This document shows, piece after piece, positions 7,549-14,659 of a stretch of DNA of 51,070 bases. This stretch comes from an uncultured Fibrobacter sp. (GTDB taxonomy: Bacteria; Fibrobacterota; Fibrobacteria; Fibrobacterales; Fibrobacteraceae). A program made the translations under genes and the position numbers. Below the pieces are notes generated by a model that ran no database searches, had not been told where the DNA came from, and saw nothing but the letters and a program-made list of their open reading frames with translations. How positions within the stretch are numbered: position 1 is the stretch's first letter; each line of letters starts with the position of its first letter. Where the stretch lies: assembly GCA_946414025.1 (NCBI GenBank), contig CAMKMX010000019.1:1-51070 (forward strand), given 5' to 3'.

Positions 7549-7905
7549 TCAGCCTTCGGAGTCCTGTGCCGTTTCCGTTGCGACCTCGGGGAGGCTTTCG
7601 GCTTCGGCGGCAATGTTTTCCAACGTGTTGATCTTGTCCTTGATGTCGTTACTGAACTTGAAGGTGGGCACCAGGCGCTCCTCGATGAGGACGGTCTCGC
7701 CGGTACGGGGGTTGCGGGCCGGGCGAGCCTTGCGGGGTTTGCAGGCGAAGGTCCCGAAGCCACGGATTTCGATGGTATTGCCATCGATGAGTTTTTCACC
7801 CACCAGGTCCAGGAACTGTTCCACCACGACCTTGATGTCGTTGCGGGCAAGCCCTGTGGACTTGGCTATATCAAGAATAAGAGATTGTTTTGTTACGTTA
7901 GGCAC
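7549..7905 (-). CDS. HU/IHF-family nucleoid protein with acidic tail
   Basis: A 118-residue DNA-bending protein. Residues 1-92 fit the HU/IHF fold, including the signature GFGTFACKPRKARPARNPRTGE region (about 49-70) that forms the DNA-binding arm. A 25-residue acidic extension (AAEAESLPEVATETAQDSEG) follows, which ordinary HU proteins lack. The start is GTG at 7905. A TATATTTA box lies 4 nt before it, so the mRNA may be leaderless. The gene is divergent from the dihydrouridine synthase gene. Confidence 0.9.
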   Translation of the reverse strand: MPNVTKQSLILDIAKSTGLARNDIKVVVEQFLDLVGEKLIDGNTIEIRGFGTFACKPRKARPARNPRTGETVLIEERLVPTFKFSNDIKDKINTLENIAAEAESLPEVATETAQDSEG

Positions 7906-7909
7906 GACT

Positions 7910-7917
7910 TAAATATA
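7910..7917 (-). promoter_or_regulatory. Predicted -7 box for the HU gene (leaderless)
   Basis: TATATTTA on the minus strand, 4 nt before the GTG. It matches the TAnnTTTG-type box seen before many starts in this window, and there is no room for a ribosome binding site. Confidence 0.5.
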
Positions 7918-8010
7918 GGATTAACAACGAATTAGCGTATAGGTCTAGCGAAAAATAAATATTTTTTTCGGGCTTTCATTGCGGAAAATTTGTGAATAAA
8001 TGTGGTAAGA

Positions 8011-9219
8011 ATGTTGAAAGTTGTGAAAAAGCCGAAAAGGACCTCTTTTAGGCTCCGGGACAGGGAGATTTTCCCAAATACGATCCTCAGCCCTATGGAC
8101 GGGGTGACGGATGCGCCTTTCCGCAGGCTCTGTCGGGTGCTGTCGGGCAACCGCATGGGGCTTCTGGTGTCGGAGTTCGTGCCTACCGACGGTGACGCCA
8201 TCTTTAGGCTGGACGGCCACAAGCAGCTGAAGTTTTTTCCGGAAGAGCGTCCCTTCGGTATCCAGATTTTCGGGAGGTTCCCGGACAAGATGGCGGAAGC
8301 CGCCCGGAAAATCGCCCTGGAGCTCCATCCGGAGTTCATAGAGGTCAACGCCGGATGCCCCGCCCCGAAGGTGGCGGGGAAGGGGAGCGGCTCGGGCCTG
8401 CTTCGGGACCTGCCCCGCCTGCAGGAAATCCTGCACGAGGTCCGCACCGCACTGGACCGTTCTTGCCCGGAGATGCCGCTCACCCTCAAGTGCCGTATCG
8501 GCTGGGACTCTGAAAGTATCAACGTGATGGAGACTTTGAAGATTGCCGAAGGCGAGGGCGTGGAAATGCTCACCGTCCACGGACGGACTCGCCTGCAGGG
8601 CTACAACGGACTTGCCGACTGGGACTGGATAGGGAAGGTGGCTGCCGCAGCAAAGATTCCTGTAATCGGGAACGGCGACGTGAACAGCGTGGAGACGGCT
8701 TTTGACCGAATTGAAAATTACGGAGTTTCCGGCGTGTCCATCGGGCGTGGCGCCATGCACAATCCCTGGCTGTTCGGCCAGATTGCCGATGCCTGGGAAG
8801 GTCTTGCCCCTAAGGAAATTTCTGCGGTAGATGCCTTGGGCGTGTTTCCGCTTTACTACAAGTTCAAGCTAGAAGACGGTTCTACGGAAATGGGCGCGCT
8901 GGGCCGCCTCAAGCAGCTGGCGGCAAGGCTCTGCAAGGGGTTCTGTTTAGACGCGAGTGAAAAGACTCTGAATGGCTCCGGAGACTCGAACCTTCGTCAT
9001 TCTCGCGAAGGCGAGAATCTAGTAGATTCCGACGATGCCGCCATGCAGGTTCGGCAGACCTTGCTTACGGCTCAAGAACCGGCGGAATTTTTTGACAGGT
9101 TGCACGCGCTCCGTGAAGGTTTGGCTCGGGATATGCGTTATGACCCTAGTCGTCTTGTGAATTTGAACGGCTCGAAGGAAACGGAAATTAAATCAGGCGA
9201 CCAGTTCGCCGGCCGGTAA
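8011..9219 (+). CDS. tRNA-dihydrouridine synthase with inserted repeat peptide
   Basis: A flavoenzyme of the Dus family that reduces uridines in the tRNA D-loop. From ATG 8011 it has 402 residues. ILSPMDGVTDAPFRRLCR opens the FMN TIM barrel, EVNAGCP carries the conserved active-site Cys, and LTVHGRTRLQGY and VIGNGDV are the later barrel motifs. The C-terminal helical domain contains a non-family stretch, RHSREGENLVDSDD, encoded by a family A palindrome (8995-9034). Family members are usually around 320-350 residues, so the insertion and the ragged C-terminus account for part of the extra length. GTG at 8002 is an alternative start; the TAAATGTG box at 7997 favours 8011. Confidence 0.87.
   Translation: MLKVVKKPKRTSFRLRDREIFPNTILSPMDGVTDAPFRRLCRVLSGNRMGLLVSEFVPTDGDAIFRLDGHKQLKFFPEERPFGIQIFGRFPDKMAEAARKIALELHPEFIEVNAGCPAPKVAGKGSGSGLLRDLPRLQEILHEVRTALDRSCPEMPLTLKCRIGWDSESINVMETLKIAEGEGVEMLTVHGRTRLQGYNGLADWDWIGKVAAAAKIPVIGNGDVNSVETAFDRIENYGVSGVSIGRGAMHNPWLFGQIADAWEGLAPKEISAVDALGVFPLYYKFKLEDGSTEMGALGRLKQLAARLCKGFCLDASEKTLNGSGDSNLRHSREGENLVDSDDAAMQVRQTLLTAQEPAEFFDRLHALREGLARDMRYDPSRLVNLNGSKETEIKSGDQFAGR
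8995..9034 (-). repeat. Palindromic element, family A, in frame inside dus
   Basis: The stem ATTCTCGC and GCGAGAAT surrounds GAAG and is preceded by CGTC. Relative to 496-535 the second stem pair changed on both sides (C-G to T-A). It is oriented opposite to the copy at 6226 and translated as RHSREGENLV without disrupting the frame. Confidence 0.8.
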
Positions 9220-9221
9220 AT

Positions 9222-9320
9222 GAGTGGTGAGTCTTGAGTAGTCAGTTGTGAGTCCTTATAATCGCACCTTTGGTGCCAAATTAAATACTGAGGACTGAAA
9301 ACTGACAACTCGTTACTCTT
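9222..9320 (-). repeat. Dispersed repeat, family B, copy 2 (inverted)
   Basis: The reverse complement matches 375-475 almost word for word over about 75 bp (TTTTCAGTCCTCAG, AATTTGGCACCAAAGG). It fills the gap between the convergent dus and radical SAM genes, and its last bases provide the TAA stop of the radical SAM gene. Confidence 0.75.
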
Positions 9321-10818
9321 TCACCGTCGGGGCCTGGCGCGCCACAGGGGCGAGTTGCCCGTGCTTCCTAAACAGGTGCTTTACGAGGGTGCCGAATCCA
9401 CGCATTACGCGGTAGCGTTCGCGCGGGTTCTTGAGGGCCATGATGCCTTGACGCAGAATATAGCTCGGGCGCAGGTAGAATTCGCGGCGGGCCTTGTCGC
9501 AGAAATCTACAAGTGCCTGGCTGCTGAGTTCACCGCGCTGGATGGTGGTGCGGTGGAACCCGTCCTTGTCCAGCCACTGGTTGTAATCTTTTGTCTGTAA
9601 TGCACCGCTTTCGAGGGCTTCCTTGTAGGCCTCGGTGCCGGGGTACGCCATGATGGGGTAGAACTGCGCGGTGTTCGGGTTCAACTTCTTGGCGTAGTCG
9701 AGCGTCATGCGGAGCGTTTCCGGCGTGTCGCCCGGGTTACCCACCATGAAGCAGCCGTGCACCAGCAGGCCTGCCTTGCGGGCGTTCTTCGTGAATTCGA
9801 TTGCCTTGTCGGTGTTCTTCACGCCCTTGTGGATGTTCTCAAGAACCACGGGGGAGGCGCTTTCAAAACCCACGCACATCTCGCGGCCGCCCGCCTTTTT
9901 CATGAGCTTGAGCAAATCCAGCGGAACATCGGCGCGGGCGTTGCAGCTCCACGTAATCTTGAGGCCGCGTTCCAGAATCAGGTTGCAGATTTCCTTCACG
10001 TGCTCGTGGCTAGCGGTGAACGTGTCGTCTTCGAAGAAGACTTCGCCCAAATCTTCAAAATTGTCCTTGATGTACTGCAGTTCATCTACCACGTCCTTCG
10101 GTGTTCGGCGGCGGAACTTGTGGCCGTTGAGCGTCTGCGGAATCACGCAGTAACTGCAGCGGTTCGGGCAACCGCGGCCCGAGAGAATAACAATCAGCGG
10201 GTTCAAGTTCGCACCGTAGAAATACTTCTTGTAGCAACTGTATAGGTGCTTGCGGTAGACCTTTGAGACCCACGGGAGTTCGTCCAGGTTCTCGATTTTC
10301 GGGCCCTCGGGCTGGAAGTCGGTGGTGCCGTCCTCCTTGCGGAAGGCGAGGCCCGCAATCTGGTTCACGGGAACACCGTCGCCTCGCAGGCTCCTCACGA
10401 GGTTCCTACAGGTGTAGTCCGCCTCGCCGATAATCACGAAATCGAGGGAGGGCTCCATCTCCATGGATTCCAGCGGCTCGGCGGTGGCATGCGTGCCCAT
10501 GATGGCGACCTTCACATTCGAAAGCGCATTCTTGATGGCGTGCACTACCTTGAGGTCGTTCAAAATGCTCGGCGTGCTGGTGCTGCAAATAACAAGCGCT
10601 GGGTCAAATTTCTTGACGCCATCCAGAGTTTTCGGCAGGTCTAGTTCCATGGCAGGGCTGTCGATAAGTTGGATTTCGTTACCGTCCGCTTCCACCGAAC
10701 CGGCCGCGTAGCTTAAGAACATGGGCCAGTAAAGAGTGCTGGACTTGGTCACGCAGGGGCTGCGGGACTCGCGACTGAACATCGGGTGGAATGGAGGATT
10801 TAAAAATGTAACGCGCAT
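9313..10818 (-). CDS. Cobalamin-binding-domain radical SAM protein
   Basis: About 501 residues. The N-terminal domain (1-150) has the B12-binding Rossmann layout (MRVTFLNPPF, ALVICSTSTPS, FVIIGEADYT), although the lower-axial DxHxxG His motif is not evident. The radical SAM barrel follows, with GCPNRCSYC (C217, C221, C224 from ATG 10818) binding the 4Fe-4S cluster. A C-terminal region resembles class-B methyltransferases and hopanoid- or anaerobic-cyclase-type enzymes (FEDDTFTASHEH, GFESASPVVLENIHKG, FMVGNPGDTPETLRMTLDYA). The substrate is unknown and the neighbours give no clue. A TTG at 10830 would add four residues. ATG 10818 is preferred because of the TATCTTGT box at 10827-10834. Confidence 0.82.
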   Translation of the reverse strand: MRVTFLNPPFHPMFSRESRSPCVTKSSTLYWPMFLSYAAGSVEADGNEIQLIDSPAMELDLPKTLDGVKKFDPALVICSTSTPSILNDLKVVHAIKNALSNVKVAIMGTHATAEPLESMEMEPSLDFVIIGEADYTCRNLVRSLRGDGVPVNQIAGLAFRKEDGTTDFQPEGPKIENLDELPWVSKVYRKHLYSCYKKYFYGANLNPLIVILSGRGCPNRCSYCVIPQTLNGHKFRRRTPKDVVDELQYIKDNFEDLGEVFFEDDTFTASHEHVKEICNLILERGLKITWSCNARADVPLDLLKLMKKAGGREMCVGFESASPVVLENIHKGVKNTDKAIEFTKNARKAGLLVHGCFMVGNPGDTPETLRMTLDYAKKLNPNTAQFYPIMAYPGTEAYKEALESGALQTKDYNQWLDKDGFHRTTIQRGELSSQALVDFCDKARREFYLRPSYILRQGIMALKNPRERYRVMRGFGTLVKHLFRKHGQLAPVARQAPTVKE

Positions 10819-10826
10819 CGGCTTCA

Positions 10827-10834
10827 ACAAGATA
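10827..10834 (-). promoter_or_regulatory. Predicted -7 box for the radical SAM gene
   Basis: TATCTTGT on the minus strand, 8 nt before ATG 10818. It is a weaker match to the TAnnTTTG pattern. Confidence 0.35.
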
Positions 10835-10855
10835 AAAAATCGGAGTTGATATAGC

Positions 10856-10863
10856 TACATTTG
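10856..10863 (+). promoter_or_regulatory. Predicted -7 box for the MORN gene (leaderless)
   Basis: TACATTTG, a perfect TAnnTTTG match, ends 5 nt before the GTG start at 10869. Confidence 0.55.
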
Positions 10864-10868
10864 ATTCA

Positions 10869-11468
10869 GTGAAACGGCTCTTTTTTATCGTTTTTCTTGT
10901 TATTGCTTTTGCAACCTCCGCGGAGGCTGACGGCGTTTCTTTGGATACCGTAAAAACAGTTTATCCAGATGGAGATGTCGCACGAATCTATACGGTGCAG
11001 CATGGGACCGATGTCAAGGAGGGTTGGTCCCTGTCGTATCACCCTGACGGGAAAATTGCCATTAAGGCGTTCTATCGTGACGGGCTACTAGAAGGAACTT
11101 TCTCAAGTTTTTACGAGAACGGAAAACCCTGGCAAGAGATTTCTTACGAGGCTGGTGTAGAAAACGGTCCTTCCGTTAATTATCACGACAACGGACTGAA
11201 AAAGTCCAGAGAAATGTACAAGAACGGCGTTCTTGAAGGTGAAAGCGAAGAATGGGATGAACGGGGAACCCTCCGCCGAAAGATTCCGTATTCTCGCGGT
11301 CAAATCCATGGAGTGGCGCGACTCTATGATGATTTGGGGGCAATCAAGGAGGAAATGACTTTCGAAAGGGGGCTCCGTCATGGCAGTTATCGTCGCTACA
11401 ATAAAGGTATAAAAGTCCTTGAAGCTGAGTTTCAGGCTAACCGTTGTGTCAAAAATTGCGACTTTTAG
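10869..11468 (+). CDS. Secreted MORN-repeat protein (MORN_2/YwqK type)
   Basis: A 199-residue protein with a signal peptide (1-20, ending TSAEA). About six repeats of the YxxDGKxxxxxxYxxGxxxGxxxxYxxNG kind follow, for example YHPDGKIAIKAFYRDGLLEG, YENGKPWQEISY and YHDNGLKKSREMYKNG. This is the MORN_2 variant found in YwqK-like proteins. It probably sits in the periplasm or outer envelope and may bind carbohydrate or another protein; the role is unknown. The short Cys-containing end (RCVKNCDF) could form a disulfide. GTG start with a box 5 nt upstream. The downstream FISUMP gene is separated by 88 nt. Confidence 0.75.
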   Translation: MKRLFFIVFLVIAFATSAEADGVSLDTVKTVYPDGDVARIYTVQHGTDVKEGWSLSYHPDGKIAIKAFYRDGLLEGTFSSFYENGKPWQEISYEAGVENGPSVNYHDNGLKKSREMYKNGVLEGESEEWDERGTLRRKIPYSRGQIHGVARLYDDLGAIKEEMTFERGLRHGSYRRYNKGIKVLEAEFQANRCVKNCDF

Positions 11469-11512
11469 CTTTTTTGTATGACGGGAGTGTGTCTTGACGG
11501 TCGCATATTATG

Positions 11513-11521
11513 TATAATTTG
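11513..11521 (+). promoter_or_regulatory. Possible promoter for the FISUMP gene
   Basis: TATAATTTG at 11513 with TTGACG at 11494 upstream. The spacing (13 nt between hexamers) is too short for a sigma-70 pair. Measured as TTG-to-TA distance it is 16 nt, a little short for the Bacteroidota-like layout. Confidence 0.35.
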
Positions 11522-11556
11522 GAGTGATGTAAGTGAAAATGATTAAAGGGTGTCGT

Positions 11557-12228
11557 ATGAAAAAGTTGATGGTTTGTTTGTGTATGATAGGGTTATTCTC
11601 CGTTGCCCAGTCTGCCCCTGTCAAGGGATCCTTCAAGGATGATCGCGACGGAAAGACTTACAAAACCATAAAACTCGGCAAGCAGACGTGGATGGCCGAG
11701 AACCTGAATTTGCATATGGACGATTCCTGGTGCTATGAACGCAAGATTGACAACTGCAAAAAATATGGCCGTCTCTATACCTGGAAAAAGGCAGAAAAGG
11801 CGTGCCCTGTAGGCTGGCATCTTCCGTCCCGCTCGGAATGGCGCGACCTGACGGCCTATGTTTCCGAAAATTCCAAGTCGAAACCGGGAAATGCCCTAAA
11901 AACAAAAGACGACTGGAAAACAAAGAAAAAAAAGAAGAAAATTTTTGACCAGCACACCGGTGAACCTATATATTTGGACGAGTACGAAGTCATAAATACC
12001 GGAACAGACGAAATTGGTTTTGCGGCCCTACCTGCTGGTTATGTTGCCAAGGATGGTGCTCGGTCTGACAAAATAAAGGAACGTTCCCTGTTTTGGAGTT
12101 CTTCTAGGGAAAAGGGCAAAAAGTCCAAGAAGGCCTATGCCCGCATGCTGGAATTCGGAGACGAAACCTTTCACGAAAATCTGTATTCTACAGAAAACGC
12201 ATTTTCGGTCCGCTGCGTCAAGGACTAG
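11557..12228 (+). CDS. FISUMP-domain secreted protein
   Basis: A 223-residue secreted protein of the Fibrobacter succinogenes major paralogous (FISUMP) type. After a signal peptide (MKKLMVCLCMIGLFSVAQSA) come the family's landmarks: DGKTYKTIKLGKQTWMAENL, SWCYERKIDNCKKYGRLYTW, CPVGWHLPSRSEW, IGFAALPAGYV, LFWSSSRE and a final SVRCVKD. The Cys pattern suggests disulfides. Function is not established; such proteins are numerous on Fibrobacter surfaces. A lysine-rich stretch (KTKKKKKKI) interrupts the domain near residue 125. ATG 11557, with AAAGGG before it, is preferred over GTG 11533. The stop shares CTAG with the convergent DedA gene. Confidence 0.88.
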   Translation: MKKLMVCLCMIGLFSVAQSAPVKGSFKDDRDGKTYKTIKLGKQTWMAENLNLHMDDSWCYERKIDNCKKYGRLYTWKKAEKACPVGWHLPSRSEWRDLTAYVSENSKSKPGNALKTKDDWKTKKKKKKIFDQHTGEPIYLDEYEVINTGTDEIGFAALPAGYVAKDGARSDKIKERSLFWSSSREKGKKSKKAYARMLEFGDETFHENLYSTENAFSVRCVKD

Positions 12229-12962
12229 TTTTTGCGCGGCTTGACCGCATTCCACACCATATAACCGATAAAAAGCGCGCCGAAGCCAAGCAGAGCGATG
12301 GCCAGTTCGGAGTTGTACTTTTCGATAATGTCTTTTTGGCCGTGAGCCAGGTATCCGAGAACCGCCAACACGCAGTTCCAGATGGTGGCACCAAGAAAGG
12401 TGTAGAGCGTAAAGGGCAGGAGCTTCATGTTGGATAGCCCTGCCGGTATAGAAATCAGTTGGCGGATGACAGTGATAAGCCTGCCCACGAAGGTGGAAAT
12501 GGCTCCGTGGTCTCGGAAATAGTTTTCGGCCTTTTCAACCTTCTGCGTGTCGATGAGCAAAAAATGTCCCACTCTGGAATCGGCGAATTTGTACACAATG
12601 GGACGCCCCAGGAACTTGGCCAAGAAGTAGTTGATAAAGGCTCCGATAAGGGCTCCCATGCTGGCGAATACCACAATCAGCACGATGCTCAGGTCAGATC
12701 CCGGTTGCAATGCCTTGTAGGCGGCAGGGGGCACAACCAGTTCCGATGGAAAAGGAATAAAGGAACTCTCTACGGCCATGAGAAGGGTGATGGTGCCGTA
12801 GTTTAGGTTGTTGTTGTACCAGTCGATAATTTGGGTGTAAATTCCTGTAGAGGCCGTGCCTTGCAATGCGGTGGAGTCTTGAATGGCAACCTCAACCCCA
12901 GGTTGGGCGAAAACAACGGCACAAAACGCGAATAGCAGAATTGCGAGAGCTTTAAAGTTCAT
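12225..12962 (-). CDS. DedA-family membrane protein
   Basis: A 245-residue polytopic inner-membrane protein of the DedA/SNARE-associated family; some members act as undecaprenyl-phosphate or phospholipid flippases. A signal-like N-terminus (1-19) precedes the core. The motif ESSFIPFPSELVVPPAA (about 65-81) corresponds to the acidic/proline entry helix of the family. FVGRLITVIRQLISIPAGLSNM (about 158-179) holds the conserved Arg residues. At least three more hydrophobic helices are seen. The terminal four bases CTAG are shared with the FISUMP stop codon on the other strand. Confidence 0.88.
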   Translation of the reverse strand: MNFKALAILLFAFCAVVFAQPGVEVAIQDSTALQGTASTGIYTQIIDWYNNNLNYGTITLLMAVESSFIPFPSELVVPPAAYKALQPGSDLSIVLIVVFASMGALIGAFINYFLAKFLGRPIVYKFADSRVGHFLLIDTQKVEKAENYFRDHGAISTFVGRLITVIRQLISIPAGLSNMKLLPFTLYTFLGATIWNCVLAVLGYLAHGQKDIIEKYNSELAIALLGFGALFIGYMVWNAVKPRKN

Positions 12963-13011
12963 ACAATGAGGGCAACGGGGTAAAGGTGCGGCACACGCCG
13001 CACTTCAAAGT

Positions 13012-14577
13012 CTATTTCTTCTTTTTGCCCTTGGACTTCTTCTGATTTTTCTTGTTATGCTTCTTGGCTGGTGCCGGCTCTGCCTCTTCTTCGGACTCGC
13101 CGGTCTGGGCTTCTATCATGGAAGGAGCATCGGCATTTGCGCCCTTGAGGGCGGCCTTGGCCTCTTCCACGAACTTACCTTCGGGGAACCGCTTCAGGTA
13201 AATCTCGTAATCCTTCAGGCGGCCGCTTCCCTTGACCAGTTCGAAGATTCCCGCTTCGGCTTCGTCACGGAAGGCTCCGTTAGGATTGTCGTTCAGGTAA
13301 GTGAGGTAGGCCTTGAAGGTGTTCTGGGCTTGAATCTCGCGGAACTTGTGGTATTCACCCAGCACTTGCAGCTTGGCTTCCACTTCGGCCCTGTGGGGGG
13401 AGTCCGGATAGTATTCCAGGTACATGGCCAGCATTTCGGGATCGTTGGACGCCATGACCTGCTCGAAACGAGAATCTTCTTGCTTGGTCTGGTATTCCTT
13501 CAACTGGACCTTGCCCGTATCTAGGGTGGCGTACAGCTTTTCCTTGGTGGCCAGGTCTTCGGGGTGGCAGAAGGCGAGGAAGCTTTCCAGCACGTCGGAG
13601 AACTGGGTCTTGGTGAAGGCTTCGCTCATGTCGGGCAGGTTGCCGTCTTCGTCCAAGAAGAACCGGTAGTCACGCTCGATGGCCATGCAGTCCCAGTCGG
13701 AGAGGGTGTCCTTGACTTCGCTGTTCTTGCGGAGCACGTCGTCGCGGTCGTGGAGTACATACCTCATGCGGCGGTCGCGGCGGCTTTCGCGGCCAAAGTC
13801 AAGAGAGATTTCCAGGCCCACACGTACGGGCAACTTGTAGGAAATCTTGTCGAACTCGACGCCGGAGTATGCCGGAGGAAGCCCTCCGCCAAGCTGTTCG
13901 AGGGCGGGGGATTTGTTTGTCGCCTTGACATCTTCGAAGGGCAAGAAGTCCTTGCGGACATTTACACCAATCTTGAAATCAACATCTTTGAAAATCTCTC
14001 CAATCCTGTATTCCAGAGCGCCAGAGGCAAAAGCGGTGGGGACGATGCTTGTTTTTTGATTGGTGTTGCCCAATATTTCGTCATAGAAGCTGAAAAAGTG
14101 GAATCCATAACCGCCCAAGACGCGGATGTCCAGGTCACCAATCAGATTGAACGTGAAACCGCCCAGTACAGACGGTGCGTAGGAGCGGAACGACAGGGTT
14201 TCGCCTCGTCCGGCATCGTCACATACACCTTCGGCCCCCTTAGGACCGCAGCTGTTGCCTTTGAATGTGTACTTTGGGTTGCTCGCGATTTCGCCGAACT
14301 GGATAGAGTTGACTTCGACGCCCAGCCAGAAGGTGAAGGGAATGTCCGCCTTGTAGAAAGGCGTGATGAGCGGACTCCAGAGGAAACCCGCATTGATGGG
14401 AAATGTCATCACCTCTTTGTCAATTTCGTCTAGCAAGAGCTCGGGGTTCTTGTCCTGGAAATTCAAAAAGGCAAATTCACCTTGAACATAGAGCTGCATT
14501 CTCCAGTTGGAGCGCTCGAAATCGGCGGCCATAGCGGCCACGGCAAAAAGCAGGGAAATAAGTAATACTTTACGCAT
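13012..14577 (-). CDS. Secreted outer-membrane-like protein with beta-rich N-domain, TPR-like C-domain and Lys-rich tail
   Basis: 521 residues from ATG 14577, with signal peptide MRKVLLISLLFAVAAMA. Residues 20-275 alternate short amphipathic strands with aromatic ends (FTFWLGVEVNS, LGGYGFHFFSFYD, VRVGLEISLDFG), as in a small outer-membrane barrel. Residues about 280-480 are helical with TPR-like pairs (YLEYYPDSPHRAEVEAKL, YLTYLNDNPNGAFRDEAEAG, YLKRFPEGKFVEEAKAAL). The tail is an acidic then lysine-rich segment ending KKKK. The fold could let it tie the outer membrane to periplasmic partners. It is the last gene of the 20503-13012 run, 82 nt after the PEGA gene. A perfect TAAATTTG box lies 6 nt before its own ATG. 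Function unknown. Confidence 0.6.
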   Translation of the reverse strand: MRKVLLISLLFAVAAMAADFERSNWRMQLYVQGEFAFLNFQDKNPELLLDEIDKEVMTFPINAGFLWSPLITPFYKADIPFTFWLGVEVNSIQFGEIASNPKYTFKGNSCGPKGAEGVCDDAGRGETLSFRSYAPSVLGGFTFNLIGDLDIRVLGGYGFHFFSFYDEILGNTNQKTSIVPTAFASGALEYRIGEIFKDVDFKIGVNVRKDFLPFEDVKATNKSPALEQLGGGLPPAYSGVEFDKISYKLPVRVGLEISLDFGRESRRDRRMRYVLHDRDDVLRKNSEVKDTLSDWDCMAIERDYRFFLDEDGNLPDMSEAFTKTQFSDVLESFLAFCHPEDLATKEKLYATLDTGKVQLKEYQTKQEDSRFEQVMASNDPEMLAMYLEYYPDSPHRAEVEAKLQVLGEYHKFREIQAQNTFKAYLTYLNDNPNGAFRDEAEAGIFELVKGSGRLKDYEIYLKRFPEGKFVEEAKAALKGANADAPSMIEAQTGESEEEAEPAPAKKHNKKNQKKSKGKKKK

Positions 14578-14583
14578 CGCGTT

Positions 14584-14591
14584 CAAATTTA
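14584..14591 (-). promoter_or_regulatory. Predicted internal promoter box (leaderless)
   Basis: TAAATTTG on the minus strand, a perfect TAnnTTTG match, 6 nt before ATG 14577. The last gene of the envelope operon may thus also be expressed on its own. Confidence 0.55.
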
Positions 14592-14659
14592 ACTTTTTTG
14601 CGTGGTGGTTTGTTGTGCCAGGGCGCTTTGCGCCTTTTTCTGGGTCAATTTCTGGATGT

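Noticed and set aside
11469..11532. Canonical sigma-70 promoter before the FISUMP gene
   Set aside because: TTGACG and TATAAT are only 13 nt apart, too close for a standard pair; kept only as a weak promoter entry.
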